Shown here piece by piece: positions 26,125 to 35,341 of a DNA stretch of 64,000 nucleotides; positions within the stretch are counted from its first letter, which is position 1; the number at the start of each line of letters is the position of its first letter. This DNA is from CAYSJU01 sp964431495 (lineage in GTDB: Bacteria; Omnitrophota; Gorgyraeia; Tantalellales; Tantalellaceae), in contig CAYSJU010000009.1 of the NCBI GenBank assembly GCA_964431495.1, positions 9,501 to 73,500 on the forward strand, read 5' to 3'. The translations under genes were made by a program, and so were the position numbers. The notes beneath the pieces are model-generated. The model saw only the letters and a list, made by a program, of their open reading frames with translations. It did no database searches and was not told the DNA's origin.

Positions 26125-27165
26125 ATGAAGGTTACTTTTTTTGTTTATCCATCCGCTTTTCAGAACAAGGGAGGAGGAGAAATACTCCTTGAAAAGACGG
26201 AAAAGTACGTCAAAAGAGAAGGGGTCGCTGTAAAAAGGTTTAATATTTGGGATGACAGAATAGAGGATTTTGACATTTTACATATATTCGGATCAGTTAA
26301 AGAATGCCTTGGCCTTATGCAGGTAGCCAGCGCAAGGGGCGTAAAAGTGGTGCTTGAATCGATTTTCTGGTCGGATTTTCGAAGGGCTCTTTTTGAGGAA
26401 GGGGAGGCATCCAAAAAGGCTGAGATGGTTTTTCGGCACGCGGCAAAGCTGGTTTTTCCGTTTTTTCCCTCACCAAGAAGGGAGATGTTCCGGACCGCGG
26501 ACATTATTTGCCCTAATTCTCAAAACGAAGCTCTACAGATATCGAAACTGTTTAAAATGCCCATGAACAAGATGTTCGTGGTCCCGAACGGAGTAGATTC
26601 CAGATTTGGACGTTCTAAACCCGATCTTTTTCATGGAAAGTATGGATTGAAAAATTTTGTTCTATCTGTAGGAAGGATCGAGCCCAGGAAAAACCAGTTG
26701 AATCTTATCCGGGCCATGAAAGGCATAGACAGGGACCTTGTGATCATAGGGAAAGAGGTTTCCGGATATGAATGGTATCATGAAAAGTGTTTAAAGGAAG
26801 CCGATAGTAAGGTCCATTTTCTGGGAAGCATCTCTCACGAGTCTTATCTTTTGGTGTCGGCATACGCGGCATGCGATGTTTTTGTTCTGCCGGGCTGGTT
26901 TGAAACCCCGGGGCTCGCTGCTTTGGAAGCGGCCCTTGCGGGCGCTAAAGTGGTAGCTACCGACGGTGGCAGCACCAGAGAATATTTTGAGGATAAAGTT
27001 CTTTATATAAAGCCCAATGACCCAAGGGACATACGCAGGATGATAGAGATCGCCATTTCCAGGGGAAAGACGGAGGATCTCAAGAGTTTAATAATGGATT
27101 CCTTTATATGGGAAAAGGTGGCCAAAAAAAGAGTGAAAGGGTATGAAGCAGCATTGGAAAGATGA
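26125..27165 (+). CDS. Family 4 glycosyltransferase
   Basis: 346 residues from ATG 26125 with AGGGAG upstream. The N-terminal lobe begins MKVTFFVYP and includes a glycine-rich GGGEILLEK acceptor loop. ICPNSQNEA marks the inter-domain helix; VLSVGRIEPRKNQLNLIRAM, VHFLGSISHESYL and LPGWFETPGLAALEAALAGAKVVATDGG are the nucleotide-sugar lobe, with the family Glu pair. It probably adds one sugar to a lipid-linked oligosaccharide. Its stop overlaps the next start (ATGA). Confidence 0.88.
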   Translation: MKVTFFVYPSAFQNKGGGEILLEKTEKYVKREGVAVKRFNIWDDRIEDFDILHIFGSVKECLGLMQVASARGVKVVLESIFWSDFRRALFEEGEASKKAEMVFRHAAKLVFPFFPSPRREMFRTADIICPNSQNEALQISKLFKMPMNKMFVVPNGVDSRFGRSKPDLFHGKYGLKNFVLSVGRIEPRKNQLNLIRAMKGIDRDLVIIGKEVSGYEWYHEKCLKEADSKVHFLGSISHESYLLVSAYAACDVFVLPGWFETPGLAALEAALAGAKVVATDGGSTREYFEDKVLYIKPNDPRDIRRMIEIAISRGKTEDLKSLIMDSFIWEKVAKKRVKGYEAALER

Positions 27166-27848
27166 AGCTATCCATACTTATACCGGTCTATAATGAGAAG
27201 AAGACGATCATGGATGTCCTGGACCTCATCAGGAACGTCGATATAGACAGGGAAATAATACTGGTGGATGATTTTTCCGTTGACGGGACCCGGGAGCTGT
27301 TAAAGGAACGGTTCGGGGACGGTTCAGGTAACGTCCGGGTATATTATCATGACAGGAACCGGGGGAAAGGCAGCGCGATCCGGACCGCGCTTTCGTATGC
27401 CGCGGGGGACTACGTTATTGTGCAGGACGGTGATATGGAGTATTTTCCGGAAGATATGGTGAAACTGGTTTCAGCGGCGGAAGGGACCGGCGCCAGAGCT
27501 GTCTATGGTTCGCGTTTCCTGGAGTCATGGAGGGCAACGTCACTGTCTCATTACGCGGTAAACTGGTTCCTTACTAATTTAACCAACGTTCTTTTCGGCG
27601 CTTCTCTTACCGATATGGAGACCTGCTACAAGATGGTAAGGACGGACGTCATTCGAAGTCTTGATATCAGGGCTGAAAGGTTTGAATTTGAGCCGGAAGT
27701 GACGGCAAAGTTGTTGAAAAAAGGCGTAAAAATAGTGGAAGTTCCCATATCCTACCGCGGGCGCGGGTATGACGAAGGGAAAAAGATCACCTGGAAGGAC
27801 GGGGTGGAGGCCCTGCTCGCGATCTTCCGATTGAGATTCTCGAAATGA
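27162..27848 (+). CDS. Family 2 glycosyltransferase, polyprenyl-phosphate mannose synthase-like
   Basis: 228 residues, a compact DPM1-type GT2 without membrane helices: PVYNEKKTIMDV, LVDDFSVDGTRE, GKGSAIRTAL, QDGDMEYFPEDM and the C-terminal LTDMETCYKMVR and RFEFEPEVTAKL. These are standard for dolichyl/undecaprenyl-phosphate glycosyltransferases. It overlaps the previous and following genes by 4 bp each. It is followed by a GT39-like membrane transferase, so the two probably form a donor-supply and transfer pair. Confidence 0.92.
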   Translation: MKLSILIPVYNEKKTIMDVLDLIRNVDIDREIILVDDFSVDGTRELLKERFGDGSGNVRVYYHDRNRGKGSAIRTALSYAAGDYVIVQDGDMEYFPEDMVKLVSAAEGTGARAVYGSRFLESWRATSLSHYAVNWFLTNLTNVLFGASLTDMETCYKMVRTDVIRSLDIRAERFEFEPEVTAKLLKKGVKIVEVPISYRGRGYDEGKKITWKDGVEALLAIFRLRFSK

Positions 27849-29197
27849 TGCGACGCGACATTCTGATTCTGATAGCAGTAGCTTCCGTTATATTGCTGTT
27901 CAACCTGGGAGGTGGAAGTCTCAGTTCCTGGGACGAGGCTTTCTACGCCGAGGTTTCGAGGGAGATCCTGGAGACGAATAACTGGATAGACCTCACATGG
28001 GGAGGCTCGCCATGGAGCGACAAGCCGCCGCTATACATGTGGGTCACTGCCGTTTTTTACAAAATGTTCGGGGTGAATGAATTTTCCGCTCGCCTTTTTT
28101 CAGCCCTGTCGGGCACAGGGATAGTAATACTCACGTATCTCTTCGCCGCAAGGCTCTTTTCACGAAGGGCGGGCACGGTCTCCGCCGTCATGCTGTTAAG
28201 CACCTATCATTTTTTATGGTTAAGCAGGATGGGGACCCTTGATGTGACGTTCACGTTCTTTCTTTTGCTTTCCGTTTATTCCTTTTTGCGGTCGGAGATA
28301 AACCCGGTAAATATCGTCTATTCTTTTATCTGGTTCGGATTTGCTTTTTTGACCAAAGGCCCGGCGGCTCTCCTGATACCCATGATCCTCGGGCTGTATG
28401 TCCTGCTCGGAAGACAGTGGAGGATGGTATTGAACCGCTATACGGCATTCGGCGTTCTTGCTTTCCTGCTTATAACGGGCAGCTGGTATGTCGCGGCGTT
28501 CCTGCATTACGGACGGTCTTTTCTGGAAGGACATTTTCTCCAGCACCTGATAGGAAGGACGACCAGGACGATGGACGGTCATTACGGAAACTGGCTGACG
28601 TACTTTAATGTTGTCCTTTATAAGGGCAAGCCCTGGGGCTTCCTGGGACTGGTGTCATTTCCTTTTCTTGTTTTTTATACCGTTAAGATGCGGCACGCGA
28701 GGAATTATCTTGTGATATCATGGGTGCTGGTCGTATTCCTGGTTTTCTGCCTTGTGAGGACGAAACTCCACTGGTATATAACCCCGGTCTACCCGGCCGT
28801 TATGGTAACGGCAGGATGGGGCATGACGAGGCTTTTTAAACGCAGGGCCCTGGTGATCACGGTAGTGATCTCTTTGCTGAGTATCATATATTTCGGCGCG
28901 AAAAAAGATGTTTTCGCGTTGGATTACAACCCGGCGATAAAGAATTTCGCGAGCGCTGTCAGGGACGTATCATCCGAAGACAAAGGTGTATATCTTTACA
29001 ACATAAGCGACCCCGCCATGCTGTTCTATTTCGGCGGGTTCAGTAAAAACATCCGCTCCGAAGCGGAACTGTCCGAAGCAGCGGATAGAAAGGGCGCTGT
29101 CATAGTGGCAAGCCCTGAAGAACTGGAAGGTCTTGAGGGTCGCGGCAGGATAGTGCCGGCCGTCCGGGCTGATTTCGCGGCGATAAAGATAAAATAG
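27845..29197 (+). CDS. GT39/ArnT-like membrane glycosyltransferase
   Basis: 450 residues with about ten hydrophobic helices and a small soluble C-terminus. The first periplasmic loop carries SSWDEAFYAEV (Asp30, Glu31), the catalytic acidic pair of PMT/ArnT enzymes, followed by SPWSDKPPLYMW, a hallmark of the ArnT group. It takes a sugar from undecaprenyl phosphate and adds it to lipid A, a glycan or a protein in the periplasm. The overlap (ATGA) with the DPM1-like gene supports a shared job. Confidence 0.9.
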   Translation: MMRRDILILIAVASVILLFNLGGGSLSSWDEAFYAEVSREILETNNWIDLTWGGSPWSDKPPLYMWVTAVFYKMFGVNEFSARLFSALSGTGIVILTYLFAARLFSRRAGTVSAVMLLSTYHFLWLSRMGTLDVTFTFFLLLSVYSFLRSEINPVNIVYSFIWFGFAFLTKGPAALLIPMILGLYVLLGRQWRMVLNRYTAFGVLAFLLITGSWYVAAFLHYGRSFLEGHFLQHLIGRTTRTMDGHYGNWLTYFNVVLYKGKPWGFLGLVSFPFLVFYTVKMRHARNYLVISWVLVVFLVFCLVRTKLHWYITPVYPAVMVTAGWGMTRLFKRRALVITVVISLLSIIYFGAKKDVFALDYNPAIKNFASAVRDVSSEDKGVYLYNISDPAMLFYFGGFSKNIRSEAELSEAADRKGAVIVASPEELEGLEGRGRIVPAVRADFAAIKIK

Positions 29198-29199
29198 CC

Positions 29200-30297
29200 A
29201 TGTATGTGTACAAAAAGAAACTGTATGTTTTGCTTTTTTCCCTGATCGACGCGGCCGGTAATGCGATTTTCGGCGCAAGGAAGCTCTTCAGGCGGGAAAT
29301 ACCGCTTGAGTTTAACAGGATACTTCTTATCAGGGTCGATCACATAGGCGATGTCATCAACGCGGCCGTGGTCCTGGATCCTTTAAGAAGATCTTTCCCA
29401 AACGCCGCGATAGATCTCCTCGCCCCCTCATTGGCCTGTGACATCGTCAGGGACAATAAAGCGAATGTAAATGTCATCTCTTTCGATCCGCCGTGGTTTG
29501 ACAGAGGTTCCTCAGGTTTTTTTAAACATCTTAAGGGCCTGCGCGAAATGGTGAAGATAATAAGAAACGGGCAGTATGACGTTTGTATGGACCTGAGAGG
29601 AGATTTCAGGCATATAATGGCCATGTTCCTTGCGGGGGTAAGATGCAGGGTCGGTTATGGCATAACCGGAGGAGGTTTTTTGTTGACACACAACGTTCCG
29701 TATAAAGGCGTGATGCATGAAACGGACAGGAACATGGAACTTTTGAGAGCCATCGGGATAAAGGAGAAGACACCGGGAATAAAATTATATTTTTCAGATG
29801 AAGATAAGAATACCGCGGATAAACTGCTAAGTGACTCCGGGGTCCGTTACAAGTATGCTGTGCTGCATATAGCTCCGGGGCATCCCGCGAAGGGATGGGA
29901 TCTGGAGAAATTTGCGCCGGTAGTACAGTATCTTTTTCGCGAAAAACAGCTGGTCCCCGTAATGGTGGGAGTAATGAAAGACGGCAAAAAAGTGCAAAAG
30001 ATCAGTGAATTAATAGATGCAAGGCTCATAGATATGACAGGGAAGACCCCTTTCGGTGTATTATATTATCTTTTATCTTCAGCTTCTTTGTTTATCGGAG
30101 TTGATTCCGGCCCGGCTCATATAGCGGCTTTAGCGAATATTCCCGCGATAATACTTTTTAGCGGTATAAATGATCCTTGCCAGTGGGCGCCTAAAGGCAA
30201 CAGGGTAAGGTTGGTCTATCGGGGGAAGGGGAAAGATTTGTCGGGAGTGCAGCCAGATGAAGTATGCAGGAAGATCGATGAAGTGATACGGGAGTAG
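29200..30297 (+). CDS. Family 9 glycosyltransferase (ADP-heptose:LPS heptosyltransferase-like)
   Basis: 365 residues. The N-terminal LLIRVDHIGDVI is the GT9 signature loop; DLRGDFRHI and VGYGITGGGF follow, and the donor lobe shows VLHIAPGHPAKGWDLEKF and GVDSGPAHIAALANIPAIILFSG. It should add heptose (or a related sugar) to the inner core of lipopolysaccharide. No membrane helix is predicted except a short basic-hydrophobic N-terminus. Two more GT9 genes lie at 36.5-38.7 kb. Confidence 0.9.
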   Translation: MYVYKKKLYVLLFSLIDAAGNAIFGARKLFRREIPLEFNRILLIRVDHIGDVINAAVVLDPLRRSFPNAAIDLLAPSLACDIVRDNKANVNVISFDPPWFDRGSSGFFKHLKGLREMVKIIRNGQYDVCMDLRGDFRHIMAMFLAGVRCRVGYGITGGGFLLTHNVPYKGVMHETDRNMELLRAIGIKEKTPGIKLYFSDEDKNTADKLLSDSGVRYKYAVLHIAPGHPAKGWDLEKFAPVVQYLFREKQLVPVMVGVMKDGKKVQKISELIDARLIDMTGKTPFGVLYYLLSSASLFIGVDSGPAHIAALANIPAIILFSGINDPCQWAPKGNRVRLVYRGKGKDLSGVQPDEVCRKIDEVIRE

Positions 30298-30339
30298 CAT
30301 GGGCATGGGGGGAGGGCGAGGGGAGGAAGAGCGATAGAT

Positions 30340-31608
30340 ATGAGTAAAAGATTTATTTTTGGATCCATTATTCTATGCTTTAACCTTCTACTTGTTTTCT
30401 TTATAGGTGAGCTATATGCGAGGACAAAACATGGCGATATGTTGGATATTCGAGCTCGTGAAGCATCTTACAGAAAAGTTGATTTTCAGCTCCACCATTC
30501 TTTTATTCCCGATTCCACGGGACGGTCTATTACAAAGGAATGGGATGTAACATATGACATAAATTCATTTGGCCTTCGTGACCGGGATTATCCTGTTGTA
30601 AAACCTGAAAGTACCTGCAGAATTTTAGTTCTTGGAGACTCTTTTACAGAGGGATACGGTGTGGAGATAGAGGATGCATTTGTTAAGATCCTGGAGAGAA
30701 GACTGAACGGGATATCCGGTGAGAAGCCCGTATATGAAGTAATTAACTGCGGGATCGCGGGTTATTCTCCGCTTCTGGAATACCTTTTCCTGGTAAAGAA
30801 AGGACTACAGCTGAATCCTGATATGGTTGTTCTTTTTTATGATTTCGGGGATTTGAAGGATGATTATGAGTATGAGAGGGTTACTGTATTCGGAAAGGAT
30901 GGAATGCCGCTCGGATGTTCTCCGCTGAAACGTGTCAGGGCTTTCAGCAGCAATCCTGTTGAACATTTTTTGCTCAAATATTCGCGTTTTTATCTTTATA
31001 TTGAAAACAGGATGAACAAGCTTCTCTACAAGTTGAAGAAAATCGGCTTTAAGCAGTATATAAACGATAATGTATCGTGTAAAGAGCATATCCTTTTTGA
31101 CAAGAGTGAGAATTCAGATATTGACAGATTCGTGGTATTTCGTGAAAATAACGGGTATATACTAAGAAGATTGTGGCAGAAAAACGAGAAATATATAAGA
31201 CTTATTCATGAGATGCTTAGAGATAATGGGGTTGCCTTTGTGCTGGCGACGTATCCTTATGCGATCGAGATCAATGGGGTAGAATGGTCCGAAGGGAGAA
31301 GAGAGTATGGGTTTAAAGTAGGCGAGGAGTATGCCGAACCCATCGTTGTTGATTTTATGCGCCGGTATGCAGAGGAAGAAGGGATCCCATTCATAGACGT
31401 TTATACTTATTTCAAGGAAAGTGACCTTAAACCTTTATATTTTGATTTCGATGGCCATTTTACGGATAATGGACACAGGGTGATGGCAGAAAGCATGTTT
31501 AAGGAACTCAAGAAGGTGCTTTCCGAAGTGTTGCCTGATAACCAGTTTGCAGAGGGGAGAGTTCCAAGGGCAGAGCGCACATCAAATTTGTCCGAGGTGG
31601 AGAATTAG
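30340..31608 (+). CDS. Membrane-anchored SGNH/GDSL-hydrolase-like protein
   Basis: 422 residues. An N-terminal uncleaved helix (about residues 6-23) anchors it with the body outside the inner membrane. VLGDSFTEGYGV holds the nucleophile candidate Ser101; CGIAGYSPL and LFYDFGDLKDD are consistent with blocks II and III; the C-terminal DNGH provides Asp376-x-x-His379. Such proteins are O-acetylhydrolases or, in glycan loci, acetyl-transfer partners like AlgJ/AlgX/PatB. A likely role is acetylation or deacetylation of the surface glycan. The last 20 residues are polar and low complexity. Confidence 0.8.
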   Translation: MSKRFIFGSIILCFNLLLVFFIGELYARTKHGDMLDIRAREASYRKVDFQLHHSFIPDSTGRSITKEWDVTYDINSFGLRDRDYPVVKPESTCRILVLGDSFTEGYGVEIEDAFVKILERRLNGISGEKPVYEVINCGIAGYSPLLEYLFLVKKGLQLNPDMVVLFYDFGDLKDDYEYERVTVFGKDGMPLGCSPLKRVRAFSSNPVEHFLLKYSRFYLYIENRMNKLLYKLKKIGFKQYINDNVSCKEHILFDKSENSDIDRFVVFRENNGYILRRLWQKNEKYIRLIHEMLRDNGVAFVLATYPYAIEINGVEWSEGRREYGFKVGEEYAEPIVVDFMRRYAEEEGIPFIDVYTYFKESDLKPLYFDFDGHFTDNGHRVMAESMFKELKKVLSEVLPDNQFAEGRVPRAERTSNLSEVEN

Positions 31609-32697
31609 ATGCGAATAGGATTTGACGCGAGAATGATAACACATCCCGGGATAGGGAGGTACATAGGATGCCTCCTTCCGGAACTTGTAAGGCAGGCCCC
31701 TGAGCATAAGTTTGTGGTTTTCGGGGATCCGGGAAAACTCGGTGAGGTTTCCCGCGCCGGGAATATCCAGGTATCCAGCTGGGATGTGCCTATTTATTCG
31801 GTATGGGAGCAGATCCCCCCGTTCCGTTCTTTTGCTGATATCGATCTTCTGCATGTGCCCCATTTCAACATCCCCCTTCTTTTCAGGAAAAAGATGGTAG
31901 TTACGATCCATGATCTTATTTATTTATTGTTGCCCGAAGCGGTATCATCCCCCATGGCGAAACATTATGCCAGCTTTATGATAAATTCAGCCTTGAAAAA
32001 AGCGGAAAGGGTGATAACCGTCTCAAATCATACCAGGGAGGATCTCCTGGATGTTTTTGGAGAGCAGTATTCCGCAAAGATAAAAGTGATCCACGAGGCG
32101 TCCGGCAAGAATTTCCAAAGAGTAAACGACAAAGCCAGGATAGCGGATGTCCGGTGCAGGTACCGTTTATCAGAACGGATAATATTGTATGTGGGGAGCG
32201 TAAAACCGCACAAGAACATCCCGACTCTCCTGGAGGTGTTTGCCCGGTTGAAGGCATGGGGAGTGCCTCACCAGCTGGTGATATGCGGGAGATGGGACAA
32301 GAAAGAGGAGCACCTGAAGGACAAGATAAGCGACCGCCACGTAAGATATCTAGGGGAAATACCCGTTGAAGACCTGGTCACCCTCTACAGTATAGCTGAT
32401 GTCCTTGTTCACTTGTCACTTTACGAGGGGTTCGGGCTCACGGTGCTGGAGGCGATGCAATGCGGGGTCCCTGTTGTCGTGTCAGATTCCTCATCTCTCC
32501 CGGAAGTGGCCGGCACGGCCGCCTTTGTGGTTTCTCCTCATAATCTTGAACAGATAGCCGATACTGTATATAATGTACTCGTCAACAGACAGCTCAGGGC
32601 GGGCATGATAGAAACAGGATTAGAACACGCCAAACGCTTTTCATGGAGCGAGACCGCGCGGCAGACCCTCGGGATATATCGGAGCGTGGTTCGATGA
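31609..32697 (+). CDS. Family 4 glycosyltransferase (mannosyltransferase-like)
   Basis: 362 residues. The start MRIGFDARM with HPGIGRY is typical of WbdA/WsaF-type and mannosyl GT4 enzymes. HDLIYLLLP and VSNHTREDL mark the hinge; VGSVKPHKNIPTLLEVF, CGRWDKKEE and LSLYEGFGLTVLEAMQCGVPVVVSDSSSLPEV are the donor lobe with the EGFGLxxLE motif. ATG follows the SGNH stop with no gap. Its stop overlaps the next start (ATGA). Confidence 0.9.
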   Translation: MRIGFDARMITHPGIGRYIGCLLPELVRQAPEHKFVVFGDPGKLGEVSRAGNIQVSSWDVPIYSVWEQIPPFRSFADIDLLHVPHFNIPLLFRKKMVVTIHDLIYLLLPEAVSSPMAKHYASFMINSALKKAERVITVSNHTREDLLDVFGEQYSAKIKVIHEASGKNFQRVNDKARIADVRCRYRLSERIILYVGSVKPHKNIPTLLEVFARLKAWGVPHQLVICGRWDKKEEHLKDKISDRHVRYLGEIPVEDLVTLYSIADVLVHLSLYEGFGLTVLEAMQCGVPVVVSDSSSLPEVAGTAAFVVSPHNLEQIADTVYNVLVNRQLRAGMIETGLEHAKRFSWSETARQTLGIYRSVVR

Positions 32698-33860
32698 ACA
32701 ACATTAAGATCGCGATCGCACATGACTGGCTCACGGGAATGCGGGGAGGAGAGAAGTGTCTGGAAGTATTCTGTGAATTATTTCCGGACGCGGCACTCTT
32801 TACGCTTTTACATAAGAAGGGAAGCGTTGCGCCGGTCATAGAAGAAATGGATATCCGCACTTCTTTTCTGCAGAAGATTCCGGGCATATCGCGGAACTAC
32901 CGCAGGTTTCTCCCGTTTTTCACCCGCGCCATAGAAAGTTTTGATCTTTCAGGATATGACCTGGTATTGAGCTCCAGCCATTGTGTTGCAAAGGGGATAA
33001 AGAAGAAAGAGGGCTCTTTGCATATATGTTATTGTTATACCCCTGTCAGGTATGCGTGGAAATTCTTTCATGAATACTTTTCCGCTGAAAACCCTTTAAA
33101 ACAGAGGGTTATAGCATATTACCTGCGTCGTTTAAGAAAATGGGACCTTGAGGCCAATAAAAAGGTTGATTATTTTGTGGCCATATCGGATAATATTAAG
33201 AACCGCATCAAAGAGTATTATTCCAGGGATGCGGATGTTATATATCCCCCGGTCGATGTTCTTCCCGGAAGTGGAGATGAGGTGAGGGATGAACCGGGCT
33301 ATTATCTGATAGTTTCGGCTTTGGTCCCTTACAAGCGTATCGATCTCGCCGTGGAAGCTTTCAATAAAAGCGGCAGGAGGCTTATAGTTATAGGCAGCGG
33401 GAGCGATCTTTCAAAACTCGCAAAAAAGGCCTCGGACAATGTGAAATTCCTTGGCTGGGTAAGCGGGGAGGAAGTGCGGAAGCATTATTCCGGGTGCCGT
33501 GCTCTTATTTTCCCCGGGGAAGAGGATTTCGGTATCGTCCCGGTCGAAGCGCAGTATTATGGGAAACCCGTAATAGCGTATGCCAGAGGCGGGGTGCTCG
33601 AGACGATAGTCCCTCTGGGGGAGGAACAGCATCTGGACGCCGACAGAAGCCCAACAGGCGTGTATTTCCATGAACAGACCGTTAATGCGCTTAATGAAGC
33701 GATAACCAGATTCGAGAAGAACGAACACGTGTTTGAGCCGGATGAACTGAAAAATAATGCGCGACAGTTCAACCGCGAACGCTTCAAGCGGGAAATAAGG
33801 GATTATATTCAGGAGAAATGGTGGAGTCATATTGAAAGTCAGAGGGAAGAAGCCAGATAA
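32694..33860 (+). CDS. Family 4 glycosyltransferase (WbaZ-like)
   Basis: 388 residues from ATG 32694. The N-terminus IAIAHDWLTGMRGGEKCLEVF is the hallmark of WbaZ/WbyL-type GT4 enzymes. CYCYTPVRYAW and VAISDNIKNRI precede the donor lobe (VSALVPYKRIDLAVEAF, LGWVSGEEVRKHY, FPGEEDFGIVPVEAQYYGKPVIAYARGG). The final eight residues (ESQREEAR) are encoded by the first units of a 7-bp repeat array and the stop codon lies inside it, so the tail is probably a recent repeat-derived extension. Confidence 0.9.
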   Translation: MNNIKIAIAHDWLTGMRGGEKCLEVFCELFPDAALFTLLHKKGSVAPVIEEMDIRTSFLQKIPGISRNYRRFLPFFTRAIESFDLSGYDLVLSSSHCVAKGIKKKEGSLHICYCYTPVRYAWKFFHEYFSAENPLKQRVIAYYLRRLRKWDLEANKKVDYFVAISDNIKNRIKEYYSRDADVIYPPVDVLPGSGDEVRDEPGYYLIVSALVPYKRIDLAVEAFNKSGRRLIVIGSGSDLSKLAKKASDNVKFLGWVSGEEVRKHYSGCRALIFPGEEDFGIVPVEAQYYGKPVIAYARGGVLETIVPLGEEQHLDADRSPTGVYFHEQTVNALNEAITRFEKNEHVFEPDELKNNARQFNRERFKREIRDYIQEKWWSHIESQREEAR

Positions 33861-33892
33861 CAGAGGGCAGAATCTGATATCTGACTTCTGGA
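33837..33892. repeat. Heptanucleotide array with internal inversion, spanning a gene end
   Basis: Eight 7-bp units. The first five end in AGA and mostly fit nnnCAGA (AGTCAGA, AGCCAGA, TAACAGA, GGGCAGA); the last three switch to the complement form (ATCTGAT, ATCTGAC, TTCTGGA). The stop codon of the upstream glycosyltransferase is in the fourth unit. The dyad can pair as a loose hairpin in the transcript. Confidence 0.82.
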
Positions 33893-33914
33893 ACTTTACG
33901 TTTGGTTATCTATC

Positions 33915-35309
33915 ATGAGAATACGTAACGACATAAAACTAAGCTTTATCCTGATGCTCGGGGATATAGTGGCCATAAACGCGGGATTTTTGTTTTCCTA
34001 CTGGCTGAGGTTCAATTCCGGCCTGCTGACGGTGGTTTACGGGGTCCCTCACATAAACGAATATATCAAGGCACTGCCGGTGCTCACCGTTATCTTTATA
34101 TTCTTGATACGTTCCGAAAAGCTTTATTCAGTCAGGTCCAGGCTTTCCATTATAGACGAGTTCTTTCTTATAGTCCGGGCCGATACCATAGGCCTTTTAA
34201 TTTGTATGGCAGCGACCTTTATATACAGGGAATACTCATTCTCCAGGGGAATGCTGCTTATTGCGTGGATGGTCCTGCTTTTATCCTTGGGCAGCTGGAG
34301 ATTTTTAGTCAACAGGATCAGGTTTACGGCAAGAAGACGGAGGGAAAAAACACGGAATCTACTTCTCGTTGGAGACGGGCCCATGATCGACCGTCTGATA
34401 AGACATATATCCCATGACCCGCACTGGGATTATAACATAAAGGGTGTAATGCGGTTAAGGGGAGATATCCCTGATGCTCCTGAGGGGGTTCCGGTGCTTG
34501 GGACTTTAAACAATTTCACCAGTGTCGTGGATTCCGAAAAAATAGAAGAAGTCATCCTGACAGAGGCGGAGATACCCCGCAACGAGGTGATCAACATAAT
34601 GATGGAGTGCGAAAAACGCATGATCGAGTTCCGTCTGGTGGCTGATCTCATGGGGATGATGACGTCCCAGGTGGATATGCGCACCATAGACGGCGTGCCG
34701 CTTCTGGGATTGAAGGAGTCTACCCTGGTCGAAGGACATAACCGTTTTATTAAGAGGGCGATGGACGTGGGTTTTTCAGCTTTTGGGCTTGTCCTTCTTT
34801 CTCCGGTATTTCTGATCATAGCGGCCATTGTAAAACTGAATTCTCCTGGTCCGGTCTTCTATCTGCAGAAACGTGTCGGGGAAGACGGACGGAGGTTCGC
34901 TATTATAAAGTTCCGGACCATGGTGGAGAACGCGGAAAAAGGCGTGGGCCGCGTATGGGCGCAGAAGGACGATCCCAGAAGGACGAAGATCGGAGCATTC
35001 TTGAGAAGTTTTAATCTGGATGAACTGCCCCAGCTTTTCAATGTCCTCAAGGGGGAAATGAGCCTTGTGGGGCCCAGGCCCGAGCGCCCCCATTTTGTCG
35101 GGATGTTCAAGGAAGATATCCCGAGGTATATGGCCCGCCACAAGATAAGATCCGGTATGACAGGATGGGCGCAGGTCAACGGCCTCAGGGGAAATACTTC
35201 CATTGAGGAAAGGACCAAGTACGATATTTATTATATCGAGAACTGGTCGGTTTTTTTCGACCTCAAAATACTGTTCATGTCTATCTTCGCGATGAAAAAC
35301 GCGTATTAG
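33915..35309 (+). CDS. Undecaprenyl-phosphate sugar phosphotransferase (WcaJ/polyprenyl glycosylphosphotransferase)
   Basis: 464 residues. Four or five N-terminal hydrophobic helices are followed by a CoA-binding-like cytosolic domain (LLVGDGPMIDRL, GVPVLGTLNNF) and the C-terminal catalytic bacterial sugar-transferase domain: KRAMDVGFSAFGLVLLSPVF, PVFYLQKRVGEDGRRFAIIKFRTM, LDELPQLFNVLKGEMSLVGPRPERPHFV and RSGMTGWAQVNGLRG. This is the complete WcaJ/PssY architecture. It starts a lipid-linked glycan by adding a sugar-phosphate to undecaprenyl phosphate, so at least one polymer of this cluster is Wzx/Wzy- or ABC-dependent. Confidence 0.95.
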   Translation: MRIRNDIKLSFILMLGDIVAINAGFLFSYWLRFNSGLLTVVYGVPHINEYIKALPVLTVIFIFLIRSEKLYSVRSRLSIIDEFFLIVRADTIGLLICMAATFIYREYSFSRGMLLIAWMVLLLSLGSWRFLVNRIRFTARRRREKTRNLLLVGDGPMIDRLIRHISHDPHWDYNIKGVMRLRGDIPDAPEGVPVLGTLNNFTSVVDSEKIEEVILTEAEIPRNEVINIMMECEKRMIEFRLVADLMGMMTSQVDMRTIDGVPLLGLKESTLVEGHNRFIKRAMDVGFSAFGLVLLSPVFLIIAAIVKLNSPGPVFYLQKRVGEDGRRFAIIKFRTMVENAEKGVGRVWAQKDDPRRTKIGAFLRSFNLDELPQLFNVLKGEMSLVGPRPERPHFVGMFKEDIPRYMARHKIRSGMTGWAQVNGLRGNTSIEERTKYDIYYIENWSVFFDLKILFMSIFAMKNAY

Positions 35310-35313
35310 TAGA

Positions 35314-35328
35314 AGGGGTCTGACCCCT
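35314..35328. repeat. 15-bp palindrome of the GGGGTC-GACCCC type
   Basis: AGGGGTC and GACCCCT flank a single T in the 32-bp gap between the WcaJ-like and ligase-like genes. Palindromes with this core are dispersed in many bacterial genomes and are often tied to REP-associated Y1 transposases. It may act as a weak processing or termination hairpin. Confidence 0.7.
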
Positions 35329-35341
35329 ATACTGCAATCAA

